A stretch of 64,000 bases of DNA from Aliiroseovarius halocynthiae (GCF_007004645.1 NZ_ML660021.1:158218-222217), one strand, 5' to 3'; counted from the stretch's first letter, positions 34,854-44,437 are shown. The notes: generated by a model from the sequence alone, not told the origin. Numbers and translations: made by a program.

Positions 34854-35996
34854 ATGACGACCGATTCAGGCCCTGATCTCCGAGGGACGCTAGAGTTCCA
34901 ATCTGACGCGGGCGCTGGGCGCTCAAAATGGCTCGCCATTTTTATGACGCTGATCCTTGTTGGTTGGATGGGCAGCGGCTTTATCATTCCCTCCGAGGGA
35001 GTTGAGCCAGAAACCGCAGATACCGAGATCAAGCCGGTTGCGGTTGAGACTATGATGTCAGAAGCTGACTCCGTGCAGTTGGTCTTGTCTGCCGAGGGAC
35101 AATCCATCCCTGATCGCTCGACCAATATTCCCGCCAAAGCCTCGGGGCAGGTCATGTCCGTCAGTGTGGAGCGTGGCGAGCTGGTTGAACAAGGCCAAGA
35201 GATCGCCCGTATCGACAGCGAAACTGTCGAAGCCTTGTTAGCGCAAGCACAGGCGCAACTTGAACAAGCGTCGACCGAGCTTGCGCGTGTTGAGAAGCTT
35301 CTGAGCCAAGGCATCGCAACAGAACGCCAAGCTTTCCAGGCCCGCGCGGCCAAAGCGACTGCACAGGCGCAGATCACGGATATTCAGCACCAGCTGGATA
35401 ATACAATCATTCGCGTCCCCTTTTCGGGTCGGTTGAACGAGATGACATTGGGCGAAGGTGAATTCGTCAACGATGGCGACGCCGTTGCTATTGTATTGGA
35501 TAACGATCCTTTGTCGGTGGTTGTGCAAGTGCCTCAGCAAGCACTTGGGCGACTAAAGCAAGGCCAAGCGGCAGAGGTATCTTTTATCACCGGCGAAAAG
35601 CGGGTTGGTGTGGTGGACTTCATTGGTCGAAACGCTGACAGCCAAACGCGAACCTTCCGGGTTGAGATTTCGGTCGATAATCCGGAAAGCGAGATGCCTG
35701 CGGGTTTGAGTGCACGAATTTCGATCCCAACCGGACAGGCGCGTGGCCACTTTATCTCGCCGGCGATCCTGTCATTGGGGGTTAATGGCGATCTTGGCGT
35801 GAAAACCGTTAATGACGCCAATGAAGTGGTTTTCAATGCAGTGTCCATCGTGCGGGCCCAGCCTGACGGGGTTTGGGTGACCGGGCTAGAGGATAACGCG
35901 CGGATCATCACGGTCGGGCAGGGGTTCGTCGAAGCCGGCGACATCGTCGAGCCAATTGATCGCGAGACTGCCGAACTGGCGAGTGTGTCGCAATGA
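34854..35996 (+). CDS. RND efflux periplasmic adaptor (membrane fusion protein)
   Basis: 380 residues. A single N-terminal hydrophobic span (about 25-45) anchors it without an obvious cleavage site or lipobox. Then come the MFP parts in order: a lipoyl half (ASGQVMSVSVERGELVEQGQEIARID), an alpha-hairpin (about 125-180, rich in Gln and Ala), a second lipoyl half (IIRVPFSGRLNEMTLGEGEFV) and a beta-barrel domain. It should bridge the RND pump to an outer-membrane channel, which is not encoded nearby. The stop overlaps the pump start (ATGA at 35993). The substrate is unknown. Confidence 0.93.
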   Translation: MTTDSGPDLRGTLEFQSDAGAGRSKWLAIFMTLILVGWMGSGFIIPSEGVEPETADTEIKPVAVETMMSEADSVQLVLSAEGQSIPDRSTNIPAKASGQVMSVSVERGELVEQGQEIARIDSETVEALLAQAQAQLEQASTELARVEKLLSQGIATERQAFQARAAKATAQAQITDIQHQLDNTIIRVPFSGRLNEMTLGEGEFVNDGDAVAIVLDNDPLSVVVQVPQQALGRLKQGQAAEVSFITGEKRVGVVDFIGRNADSQTRTFRVEISVDNPESEMPAGLSARISIPTGQARGHFISPAILSLGVNGDLGVKTVNDANEVVFNAVSIVRAQPDGVWVTGLEDNARIITVGQGFVEAGDIVEPIDRETAELASVSQ

Positions 35997-38900
35997 ATGC
36001 GCTGATTGATGCGGCCTTTAGCCGAAGCAAAGTAGTTCAGCTTATCCTGGTCTTCCTTTTGGCGGTCGGCACGCTGGCCTATATCGCCATCCCGAAAGAG
36101 AGCAATCCGGAAATCCCCATTCCGATCATGTATGTCTCAACGGGTGTGGACGGGATTTCCCCCGAAGACGCCGAGGATGTTCTTGTCGGTCCAATGGAAA
36201 CCGAATTCGCCTCACTTACCGGCCTCAAGACAATGACGGCGCATGCCAGCGAGGGTCACGCTTCTGTGCAGCTGGAGTTTGAGCCCGGCTTCGATGCGGA
36301 TGCGGCACTGGACAAAGTTCGCGAGGCTGCCGATCGCGCCGAGAACGAGTTGCCACAGGACGCCAATCTTACGGTAACCGAGATCAACACGGCACTGTTC
36401 CCCATTCTGAACGTCATCCTGTCGGGCCCGGTTCCCGAGCGGACACTGAACGCGCTTGTTGACAATCTGAAGGATGACATCGAAGCCGTGGGCGGCGTGT
36501 TGGAAGTCGATGTGGGTGGCAAACGTACCGAGCTTTTGGAAGTTCTGATCGATCCCACCGTGTTCGAGACCTATAATATCACGTTTGATGAGCTGATTGG
36601 ATCGATCACCCGTAACAACCAGCTGATTGCCGCCGGAGCGATTGAAAGCGAAGCGGGCAGGCTTGTGTTGAAAGTGCCTGGTTTGATTGAAAATCTGGCA
36701 GACGTTATGGAACTTCCCGTCCTTGTTCGGGGCCAGACGGTGGTTACCTTCGCCGATGTGGCCACGGTCCGTAAAACCTTTAAGGACCCCACGGGGTTTG
36801 CGCGGATTGATGGGCAACCGGCATTGGCACTTGAAGTCAAGAAACGCGTGGGCGCCAACATCATCGAGACCGTTAAACAGGTTCGCAGCGTCATTGATGC
36901 AGCCCAGAAGGATTGGCCGGATAGCGTTCAGGTCAGCTATACTCTGGATGAAAGCAAAGAGGTTCGGTCAATGCTGACAGACCTCGAAGCGAACGTGATT
37001 GCTGCCGTGATCCTTGTGATGATCGTGGTGGTGTACGCACTTGGTGTGCGGTCATCGCTGCTGGTGGGCTTGGCGATCCCCGGTGCATTTCTGACCGGTG
37101 TTGCGGGTCTTTACTTCATGGGGTTCACGATGAATATCGTGGTCCTGTTCTCGCTGATCCTTGTTGTCGGAATGCTGGTGGATGGTGCCATCGTGACGGT
37201 AGAGCTTGCGGACCGGAACCTTGCCGAAGGCAAACCTGCGAAAGAAGCCTATGCACTGGCGGCCAAACGTATGGCTTGGCCGATTATCGCGTCGACAGCC
37301 ACCACGCTGTGTGTGTTCTTCCCGCTGCTGTTTTGGCAGGGCACCGTTGGCGAGTTCATGAAGTTCCTGCCCATCACGGTGATCATCACGCTGTCGGCGT
37401 CTTTGTTTATGGCGCTGGTGTTTATCCCGGTTGTTGGGGGGCTTATTGGTCGACGTCAAAGCCACTCGGCACGTGAAAAGCAGCAGCTTCATGCCGCTGA
37501 ACGTGGTGACCCGCGGGATATGACCGGGTTCATGGGGGGCTATGTAAAGATCCTGCAATGGTCGCTGTTGCGCCCCTGGTTTACAGTGTTCTTGGCTGTA
37601 TTTGCCCTGTTTGCGTCCTTCACGGCCTATGCCAGCCTTGGGAATGGCGTGACCTTTTTTCCCGAGGTCGAACCGGATTACGCACAGGTTGAGGTTCTCG
37701 CGAAAGACAATTTCTCGGTCTATGAGCAAGATGCACTTGTGCGTGAGGTCGAGCAGAAACTGCAGGAATACCCGGAAATCAGCAGTGTCTATGCACGTTC
37801 AGGCGGGTCCTTCACCAGCGACACGATTGGGTCCTTACAGCTGGAGCTGGCCGAGTGGGATACACGACGCCCGGTTGCGCTGATCGCCGAAGACATCCGC
37901 GCCGACATGGCATCCATTCCGGGCGTAAACGTACAGGTTCAGACGGATTCCGGTGGTCCGGGTGGTGGCAAACCGATCAATCTGAAAGTGCTCAGCAAGA
38001 ACACCGCAGAGCAGGGCAAGGGCGTCCAAATGATCCTTGAGACGATGGACCGTCTGGGCGGATTCATTGATGTTGTGGAAACACGCCCATCGCCGGGCGT
38101 GGAATGGTCTATCAAAGTGGACCGCTCGGAAGCGGCACGCAGTGGGGCCGATGTGGCGTTGCTTGGTCAGGCGGTACAGTTGCTGACGCAGGGGATCACC
38201 GTTGCAGACTATCGCCCCGACGATTCCGACGGGGAAGTGGACATTGTCGTTCGCTTTCCAGCCGTTGACCGCACCTTGGCCGAGCTTGAGGCGCTGCGTG
38301 TTCCAACGGGTTCGGGGTTGGTGCCGATCTCGAACTTCGTCAGCTTCCAGCCAACACCCAGAAGTGGTGTGATCACCCGTATCGATCAGGCGCGAGTGGT
38401 CGAGATCACTGCAGACGTATCGCCCGGCTTGCTTGCGAACGATCAGGTTGTGGCGCTGCAAACCGCCATCGCCGAGCTTGATCTGCCGCCGACCGTCAGC
38501 GTTGATTTTGGTGGCGAGGCTGAGGAACAACAGGACGCGATGACGTTCTTGATTGGAGCCTTCCTGTCGGCGATCGGGCTTATGTTCCTGATCCTTCTGA
38601 CGCAGTTCAACAGTTTCTGGCAGGCCTTTATCGTGATGTCAGCGATCGTCTTTTCGATTGCAGGCGTTTTGCTGGGCCTGATGATCACCGGCAGACCTTT
38701 TGGAGTTGTCATGGGTGGAATTGGCGTCATCGCGTTGGCTGGCATTGTTGTGAACAACAACATTGTTTTGATCGATACTTATAATAACCTGAAAGCATCC
38801 GGGATGTCGCCAATCGAAGCCGCAATTCGCACTGGTGCCCAACGCCTGCGCCCTGTTGTGCTTACCTCGGTTACAACGGCCTTGGGGCTAATGCCAATGG

Positions 38901-39109
38901 TGATCGGTCTAAACATCAATTTCTTCACACGAGAGATCGTCTATGGAGCGCCCTCCACGCAGTGGTGGACCGAGCTTTCAAGCGCAATCGCAGGTGGTTT
39001 GGTGTTCGCTACGGTCCTGACGCTTTTGGTCACGCCGGCGATGTTAATGCTAGGCGAACGTAAAAAGCTCCGCGGCCTCGCGGCAGAGCAGGTAGCGAAG
39101 ATGACCTGA
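35993..39109 (+). CDS. RND-family efflux transporter (AcrB/HAE1-like)
   Basis: 1038 residues, the normal size for an AcrB-type inner-membrane pump. There is an N-terminal membrane span, two large periplasmic loops, and a core of membrane segments such as LVVGMLVDGAIVTVELADRN and IGVIALAGIVVNNNIVLIDTYNNL. The paired Asp of TM4 in AcrB (D407, D408) reads VDG here, so only the first acid remains, and the TM10 Lys position holds Asn. Proton coupling may therefore use other residues, as in other HAE1 branches. With the adaptor encoded just before, it should export a hydrophobic or toxic compound using the proton gradient. No TetR regulator is adjacent. Confidence 0.93.
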   Translation: MNALIDAAFSRSKVVQLILVFLLAVGTLAYIAIPKESNPEIPIPIMYVSTGVDGISPEDAEDVLVGPMETEFASLTGLKTMTAHASEGHASVQLEFEPGFDADAALDKVREAADRAENELPQDANLTVTEINTALFPILNVILSGPVPERTLNALVDNLKDDIEAVGGVLEVDVGGKRTELLEVLIDPTVFETYNITFDELIGSITRNNQLIAAGAIESEAGRLVLKVPGLIENLADVMELPVLVRGQTVVTFADVATVRKTFKDPTGFARIDGQPALALEVKKRVGANIIETVKQVRSVIDAAQKDWPDSVQVSYTLDESKEVRSMLTDLEANVIAAVILVMIVVVYALGVRSSLLVGLAIPGAFLTGVAGLYFMGFTMNIVVLFSLILVVGMLVDGAIVTVELADRNLAEGKPAKEAYALAAKRMAWPIIASTATTLCVFFPLLFWQGTVGEFMKFLPITVIITLSASLFMALVFIPVVGGLIGRRQSHSAREKQQLHAAERGDPRDMTGFMGGYVKILQWSLLRPWFTVFLAVFALFASFTAYASLGNGVTFFPEVEPDYAQVEVLAKDNFSVYEQDALVREVEQKLQEYPEISSVYARSGGSFTSDTIGSLQLELAEWDTRRPVALIAEDIRADMASIPGVNVQVQTDSGGPGGGKPINLKVLSKNTAEQGKGVQMILETMDRLGGFIDVVETRPSPGVEWSIKVDRSEAARSGADVALLGQAVQLLTQGITVADYRPDDSDGEVDIVVRFPAVDRTLAELEALRVPTGSGLVPISNFVSFQPTPRSGVITRIDQARVVEITADVSPGLLANDQVVALQTAIAELDLPPTVSVDFGGEAEEQQDAMTFLIGAFLSAIGLMFLILLTQFNSFWQAFIVMSAIVFSIAGVLLGLMITGRPFGVVMGGIGVIALAGIVVNNNIVLIDTYNNLKASGMSPIEAAIRTGAQRLRPVVLTSVTTALGLMPMVIGLNINFFTREIVYGAPSTQWWTELSSAIAGGLVFATVLTLLVTPAMLMLGERKKLRGLAAEQVAKMT

Positions 39110-39166
39110 GCCTGTATTGCATCAGGGGTCTTTCCGCCGCCCTTAATAGGGTATTGAGAAACGTAT

Positions 39167-39191
39167 CAGAGCCTCGGTAATCGGGGCTCTG
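39167..39191 (+). terminator. Hairpin downstream of the RND pump
   Basis: Ten base pairs (39167-39176 with 39182-39191, one G-T) around a five-base loop, 57 bases after the pump stop codon. No long T-run follows. Confidence 0.5.
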
Positions 39192-39704
39192 GATGCAACA
39201 AAGTCGCGTTCGCCGAAACTGTGCGCCAAATCGAACTGGTTTAGAGCGCGTTCCATAGTTGGTGTGGGCAATGCTGCAAGACTTAAAGGGTTAGCTCAGC
39301 GCGATCGCACCTGAATGAGGTCGTGTTCCCCCTTTGAGCTTTGCCCCCTGATATCATACCGTTGAAAAACCCAGTCAGGCATCAAAACAAAGGACTTTCA
39401 GACCAAGGTGATTGAAAACTGCTGGGTCGTGGAGGCCTCGAGACTCTTTACGTCGTGCTCTTTCTGGGACTTATTCAGCGCGTTCTATCCTTCGGCGGGT
39501 TGGGAGCGGCTTATCCTTATCGACTGATGGAATCAGATGCTCCTAGCCTTCTGAGGTGGTGAGATGAAGTCACCTCTCGATCCACGCTTGCCCAATTACA
39601 TTCCGGTTTTCCGCCTATCTGATAAGTGTAAACCTTTGTGCCTACAAAGAGATGAAAGGCTCTTTTCACAGAAGTATCATCTGCTTCATACGCCAGATAA
39701 AGAC

Positions 39705-39750
39705 GGCCCCGTAACTCAACTGGATAGAGCAGAAATATCACTCTAAATCT
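39705..39750 (+). pseudogene. 5'-half tRNA relic (D-arm region only)
   Basis: The sequence GGCCCCGTAACTCAACTGG followed by ATAGAGCAG matches the acceptor 5' strand and D arm of a tRNA closely, and resembles the intact tRNA-Arg 159 bases downstream. It then diverges in the anticodon arm. No T arm, acceptor 3' strand or CCA can be found, so it cannot fold into a tRNA. It is probably a remnant from duplication or an old integration event. Confidence 0.65.
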
Positions 39751-39863
39751 TATCGTATTCGGGCAACGAATTGAAAGCAGACGGCTTTTTCTTGGCAGAC
39801 ATCCCGTATGATTACCAAGTTGACAAAGCTGGGGAAATTGAACGATACAGCCAAAACAAGTGC

Positions 39864-39941
39864 GGGCCGTTAGCTCAGCTGGATTAGAGCAGGGAACTTC
39901 TAATTCTCAGGTCGGGGGTTCGAGTCCTCCACGGCTCGCCA
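39864..39941 (+). tRNA. tRNA-Arg(TCT), CCA encoded
   Basis: A complete cloverleaf can be drawn: acceptor GGGCCGT with ACGGCTC (one G-T), D arm GCTC/GAGC, anticodon arm GGGAA/TTCTC closing the loop CTTCTAA (anticodon TCT), a five-base variable loop, and T arm GGGGG/CCTCC with loop TTCGAGT. The discriminator G is followed by an encoded CCA. It reads AGA codons. It lies at the upstream edge of the iron region, a common site for island integration. Confidence 0.95.
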
Positions 39942-40473
39942 AGATCCTGGTCATTTCGCCACCGTTCTCGGGCCTGCTGATTGGGGTGGTGGTTGTTTTA
40001 TTTCGCGGCCAATTTCCCGAACTTGGCACGGAGGTTTTGACCTGCTCGTCTCCGACCCCAGCCGCCTTGCGGCAGCCCCGATCAAACACACCTCCTGGAA
40101 ATGCTCGCTTCCCTTCATGGATCATCGTTGGGTGAAACCCAACTGGCTTGCACACGCGCTGGCCGTTTCTTCACATTTCACCGGCTCCAAAGCGGCCTTG
40201 GCTATGGGGGCTGGGTGATGTTGTTTCCAACCAGACATTTCTGATCTCTTTTGCGTCGAAAATCAGCAGACGACAAGTCGCAGCTTGCCTCCGTGCCTGA
40301 ATTCCAGTGGGGTAGATCAGAACGTCTGGTAAGAGCTAATAGCCGCGCCAGAAACTGATATCCGCGTTTATACGACCCACGAAACTGCCTTCTTCCAAAC
40401 TAGGAATAGAGTTGTGAAATAGTATTAGTTGCGTGAATTAGTCGTTGTTACGGCTAACTGACGCTACCAGTAG

Positions 40474-40590
40474 TCACATTCGCATTTTCACGCTGAAATT
40501 CGAGCCCACGCCCGCAATCATGCCAGGAACCCCAACAACCTGTCCAAGGAATTCACGGGTTACTCTCAGTTCTGATTCAAAAAACCGAAA
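40474..40590 (-). pseudogene. Possible C-terminal relic of a TonB-dependent receptor
   Basis: On the minus strand a frame ends in GVPGMIAGVGSNFSVKMRM then stop, after LRVTREFLGQVVG. This resembles the last beta-strands of siderophore receptors, which end in alternating aromatic/hydrophobic residues. The stretch upstream in the frame does not continue as receptor. It fits the absence of an intact receptor beside two siderophore importers, but the match is short and judged by eye. Confidence 0.35.
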
Positions 40591-40636
40591 CGAAAAGCTC
40601 TGGCGTCTAGGTGTGGTCAGCCTGGTCGGGATTAAC

Positions 40637-40664
40637 TTGACAAAAACACTCAGACTTCTATGAC
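40637..40664 (+). promoter_or_regulatory. Promoter-like TTGACA / TATGAC pair
   Basis: TTGACA (40637-40642) and TATGAC (40659-40664) are separated by 16 bases, 62 bases before the first siderophore binding-protein start. This is a plausible housekeeping promoter for the four-gene importer operon. No clear Fur or Irr site was identified on it. Confidence 0.55.
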
Positions 40665-40726
40665 GGCAGCGGGTTAGCCAAACAATGTCTTCGTAGCCAA
40701 CCTGATGGATTAATTGGAGACTGCGA

Positions 40727-41638
40727 ATGACCCGACTACTAAACATTCTGTGCGTACTTGTATTCCTTGCGCCACCAGCGGTGGCTGCGGATATTTCGCA
40801 CGAACTTGGAACCACCACCGTGCCCGACGCCCCGAAGCGAATTGTTGTGCTTGAGTTCAGTTTTATTGACGCTTTGGCGTCAGTTGGCGTCGCACCGGTC
40901 GGCATTGCAGACGACAATAAACGAGACCGCATCATTCCCGCCTATACCGATGTTATTGGCAACGAATGGGTTTCTGTTGGCACACGCAAAACGCCCAGCC
41001 TTGAGGTTATTGCCTCTTTGCAGCCTGATCTGATTATTGCAGACAAGAAACGTCACGCCGCCGCGTATGAAACCCTGTCCGAGATTGCTCCTACCATTGT
41101 GTTGGACAGTTTGGCAGGTGACTATCACGCGTCGGTCGAACAGATGAGCGTGATTGGAAAGGCTATTGGCAAACCCAAGGAAATGGAAGCCCGAATCACC
41201 AAGCACAAAGCCACGATGGCTGATTATGTCACGCAGATTGCCCCGAAGATCCAAGGTATGTCTGCACAGTTTGGCGTGACAAATGCCAAGGGCCTGTGGC
41301 TGCATTCTCCGATCAGCTATAACGGGTCACTTCTGGCGATGTTCGGGTTCGACAGCACGATGAAACCCACCGAGGGCGGCGTGTACGAGGCGACCTATGT
41401 CCCGACCACGCTTGAACAACTGTCCGTCACCAATCCTGATATTCTGGTGTTCGGTGCCTATGCTGACCCGTCCTTCGTTGATGGTTGGGCTAAGGATGCG
41501 CTTTACAAGGATCTGAAAGCCGTCAAATCCGGTAATGTGTTCAATGTGACGGCGCATAACTGGTCCCGTTTGCGTGGCATGTTGGCGGCTGAACTGACCG
41601 CCGCGGATCTTGTCGAAATCATGAACCAGGTGAAGTGA
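40727..41638 (+). CDS. Iron-siderophore ABC transporter substrate-binding protein (FecB-like)
   Basis: 303 residues with a Sec signal peptide (LLNILCVLVFLAPPAVA|AD). The mature part has the class III binding-protein fold joined by a long helix: KRIVVLEFSFIDALASVGVAPVGIAD, then SLEVIASLQPDLIIADKK and NPDILVFGAYADP. It binds a ferric siderophore or ferric citrate in the periplasm. The start has a TTGGAG-type site a few bases upstream. The stop overlaps the first permease start (GTGA at 41635). It begins a four-gene importer operon. Confidence 0.92.
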   Translation: MTRLLNILCVLVFLAPPAVAADISHELGTTTVPDAPKRIVVLEFSFIDALASVGVAPVGIADDNKRDRIIPAYTDVIGNEWVSVGTRKTPSLEVIASLQPDLIIADKKRHAAAYETLSEIAPTIVLDSLAGDYHASVEQMSVIGKAIGKPKEMEARITKHKATMADYVTQIAPKIQGMSAQFGVTNAKGLWLHSPISYNGSLLAMFGFDSTMKPTEGGVYEATYVPTTLEQLSVTNPDILVFGAYADPSFVDGWAKDALYKDLKAVKSGNVFNVTAHNWSRLRGMLAAELTAADLVEIMNQVK

Positions 41639-42642
41639 CTCTGACCGCGACACATATTGGCCCGACCGTGATACGCCGCGCCCTGCCTGTCACTGCGCTT
41701 TTGTTGGCGCTGGTGGCGGGTGGGGTGCTGTCGCTTTCGACCGGCGGGCGCACGGATGTCGGGCTGTGGCAGTTATTTTCACCGGACGGCCTTGCTGCTT
41801 CGGTCCTTGCCGATATCCGTGCGCCGCGTACTCTGGTCGCTGCCCTGCTGGGCATTAACCTTGGGATCGCCGGGCTGGTGCTTCAGGCTGTGACCCGCAA
41901 TCCGCTTGCGTCGCCGTCAATCTTGGGCATCAATCAGGGTGCAGCGCTTGGATTGGCACTCAGCTTGATATTGCCCGGGTTGGCGGGGGCCGCGCAGGAC
42001 GTGATGGCCGTCGCAGGCGCGATAGGCGCCGGCGCGATCACCTTTGCCATTGCGGGCGGCTTCTCCGGAAAGACTGACCCGATGCGGTTGATACTGGGGG
42101 GCATGGCCGTGGGGGCGTTTGCCTTCGCGACAGTTCGGTTCACCTATACTCTGGATGACGACATCGCGCGCACTGTTGTGCGCTGGACGGTCGGGGATAT
42201 CACTGACATTCGCTGGCCTGCAGTCAATCGTCTGGCGTGGGTGGCTGTACCGGGCCTGTTGGCGGCATTCGCCTTGTCGCATCGCCTGAACCTGATGGCG
42301 ATGGGGCAAGATCAGGCGCAAGGTCTGGGCGCGGATCCCCGGGTAACGCTATCTCTTGGCGCTTTAATCGCCGCAGTTATGGCAGGGGTCAGCGTGACGG
42401 TGGCTGGACCGATTGCCTTTACCGGTCTTGTCGTGCCACATCTTGCGCGCTTTTTGTTTGGCGAAGACAACCGTGTTCTGGTGCCCACCACCGCCCTGAT
42501 CGGAGCGGCATTGATGATGGTCGCAGACGGGCTGTCCAAGATCCTGACCGCCCCCATTGAGGCCCCGATCGGCGTGATCGCAGCCTTAATCGGTGCGCCA
42601 TGGTTTCTGTGGCAGACACTTCGCCGAGATGCATTCCAATGA
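41635..42642 (+). CDS. FecCD-family siderophore permease, first importer, subunit 1
   Basis: 335 residues from GTG 41635, nine or ten membrane spans. FecCD features are RAPRTLVAALLGINLGIAGLVLQAVTRNPLASPSILGINQGAALG and a late GPIAFTGLVVPHLARFL loop that contacts the ATPase. It forms half of the importer channel for the siderophore bound by the preceding protein. Start and stop overlap its neighbours by four bases, so the four genes are translated as a coupled set. Confidence 0.94.
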   Translation: MTLTATHIGPTVIRRALPVTALLLALVAGGVLSLSTGGRTDVGLWQLFSPDGLAASVLADIRAPRTLVAALLGINLGIAGLVLQAVTRNPLASPSILGINQGAALGLALSLILPGLAGAAQDVMAVAGAIGAGAITFAIAGGFSGKTDPMRLILGGMAVGAFAFATVRFTYTLDDDIARTVVRWTVGDITDIRWPAVNRLAWVAVPGLLAAFALSHRLNLMAMGQDQAQGLGADPRVTLSLGALIAAVMAGVSVTVAGPIAFTGLVVPHLARFLFGEDNRVLVPTTALIGAALMMVADGLSKILTAPIEAPIGVIAALIGAPWFLWQTLRRDAFQ

Positions 42643-43634
42643 TGACCCGAACCCTCGTTTCCCTATTCGGGCTTTCCCTCGCAATTTCGATCACACTTTA
42701 CTGGAGCTTGACGGCGGGTGCCGTCGACATCCCCCTGCAAACCGTCCTGAACACCCTTTTCGACCTCGACGGAGAACAGCAACAATTCATCGTCAACCGC
42801 TCGCGTCTGCCGCGTAGCTTGATTGCGATTGTGACCGGCGGGGCGCTGGCGCTGTCTGGTGTGATCATTCAAGCGCTTCTGCGCAACCCTCTGGCCAGCC
42901 CAAAGATCGTTGGCATCAATTCTGGTGCAGCTTTGGCGGTTTTGCTGGCAACACTGCTGCTGCCGTCACTGCCGCCCGTTTGGTTGCCGCTGATCGCCGG
43001 TGTCGGAGGCGTAATCGCGGCAGGCATAGTATACCTCTTGGCCGAGCTTAGATCCGTGTCAGCAGCCCGTCTGGCCTTGGTGGGCATCGCGGTTGGAATG
43101 ACTGCTGACGCAGGTGTTGATTTCCTGCTGGTTACAGCTGACAGCTATGCGGTGTCCGCCCCGCTAGTGTGGTTGACTGGATCGCTTTGGGGGCGCGGCT
43201 GGTCACATTTGGCGACCGTATGGCCACAACTCGTCGTGTTGATGTTGGCCTGTCTGGCGATGGCCCATCGGCTTGACCTGATACGGCTGGGCGACACCCA
43301 AGCGATGGGGCTGGGCATGAACATCCGGGTTGAACGGTTCGCGCTGCTTGGGCTTGCGACATTTCTCGCGTCAATTTCGGTCAGTGCAGTCGGCGTGCTG
43401 GGCTTCGTCGGTCTTATGGCGCCGCATATTGCGCGCAAACTGGTCGGAGGGCGACACGTGGTGGTCCTGCCCGTCGCGATGTTGACCGGAGCGCTGTTGG
43501 TGTTGTTGGCCGATGCCGCGGGGCGGTCGCTTATGCCGCCGATTGAAGTCTCCGCCGGGATCCTGTCGGCCATGTTCGGCGCACCGTTCTTCATCTTCCT
43601 TCTTCTCACCACCCGCGCGGAGCGCACCCAATGA
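42639..43634 (+). CDS. FecCD-family siderophore permease, first importer, subunit 2
   Basis: 331 residues. The start is the ATGATG at 42639-42644; the first ATG overlaps the previous stop. The family segment is RLPRSLIAIVTGGALALSGVIIQALLRNPLASPKIVGINSGAAL, and GVLGFVGLMAPHIARKLVGG is the ATPase-contact loop. It pairs with the preceding permease. An extended frame upstream to 42600 is a shadow. The two permeases are similar, as expected of an ancient duplication. Confidence 0.94.
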   Translation: MMTRTLVSLFGLSLAISITLYWSLTAGAVDIPLQTVLNTLFDLDGEQQQFIVNRSRLPRSLIAIVTGGALALSGVIIQALLRNPLASPKIVGINSGAALAVLLATLLLPSLPPVWLPLIAGVGGVIAAGIVYLLAELRSVSAARLALVGIAVGMTADAGVDFLLVTADSYAVSAPLVWLTGSLWGRGWSHLATVWPQLVVLMLACLAMAHRLDLIRLGDTQAMGLGMNIRVERFALLGLATFLASISVSAVGVLGFVGLMAPHIARKLVGGRHVVVLPVAMLTGALLVLLADAAGRSLMPPIEVSAGILSAMFGAPFFIFLLLTTRAERTQ

Positions 43635-44437
43635 GCATCCAGCTAGACAGCATCACCGCAGGTTATGATCGGTTCCGCCTGCAAAACGTGACGGCCCAAA
43701 TTCCCACCGGCAGCCTGACCGCTTTAATCGGCCCGAATGGCTGCGGTAAGTCCACCTTACTTAAGACAATTTCCCGGCAATTAGCGCCAGGAAAGGGGCG
43801 TGTCCATGTTGACAATGAAGATATCTCGACACTACGCACGCGGGCTGTGGCGCAACGGGTGTCCGTCCTTCCGCAACACCCCGTTGTGCCGCCGGGGATT
43901 ACCGTCGAAAGACTGGTGGGATACGGGCGGGCGCCACATCAAAATCTGTTTGGTTACCAATCCCGCGATGATCAGCAGGCTGTCGAACTGGCTTTAGAGA
44001 TGGTTTCACTCACCGCCATGAAAAGTGAGGCGGTCAGCAGCCTGTCAGGCGGCCAGCGTCAGCGTGCATTTTTGGCCATGTGCATTGCCCAAGATACGCC
44101 GTTCATCCTGCTGGATGAGCCCACAAGCTTTCTGGACATCCGATACCAGTTCGAGGTGCTAGAGCTTATGTCGACTCTGCAAAAAGCTGGAAAAACCGTG
44201 GTTGCCGTGTTGCACGACATCGCCCAGGCCGCACGCTTTGCCACCCATATTGTCGTGATGAAAGATGGCCGGATCGAGGCAAGCGGCCCCCCAGATCAAG
44301 TCGTAACCCCTGACTTGGTTAAACGTGTCTATGGGGTGCAGGCTCATGTTTACGCGGACCCTGTCAGTGGAACCAAGGTTGTTAGCCCGGAAGAGAAAGG
44401 AATGCAGGACCACCCTGCTCTGGCATCCATAAACTAG
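43631..44437 (+). CDS. Siderophore ABC transporter ATPase, first importer (FecE-like)
   Basis: 268 residues. Walker A is GPNGCGKST, the Q-loop follows in VSVLPQHP, the signature is LSGGQRQRAFLAMCIAQDT, Walker B is FILLDEPTSFLDI and the H-loop is VAVLHDIAQAARF. It powers uptake through the two permeases encoded before it. The last ~20 residues, beyond the family core, carry no clear domain. The start overlaps the permease stop. There is no hairpin directly after the gene. Confidence 0.95.
   Translation: MSIQLDSITAGYDRFRLQNVTAQIPTGSLTALIGPNGCGKSTLLKTISRQLAPGKGRVHVDNEDISTLRTRAVAQRVSVLPQHPVVPPGITVERLVGYGRAPHQNLFGYQSRDDQQAVELALEMVSLTAMKSEAVSSLSGGQRQRAFLAMCIAQDTPFILLDEPTSFLDIRYQFEVLELMSTLQKAGKTVVAVLHDIAQAARFATHIVVMKDGRIEASGPPDQVVTPDLVKRVYGVQAHVYADPVSGTKVVSPEEKGMQDHPALASIN

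Larger units (their letters stand above)
39942..40726. other. Intergenic region between tRNA-Arg and the first siderophore importer
   Basis: 785 bases without an intact gene. It includes a possible beta-barrel receptor C-terminal relic (40474-40590, minus strand) and a promoter-like pair at 40637-40664. The rest is unassigned. Confidence 0.45.

Noticed and set aside
39860..40135. 91-codon frame overlapping the tRNA
   Set aside because: It reads through tRNA-Arg and is a typical artefact of tRNA sequence in translation.
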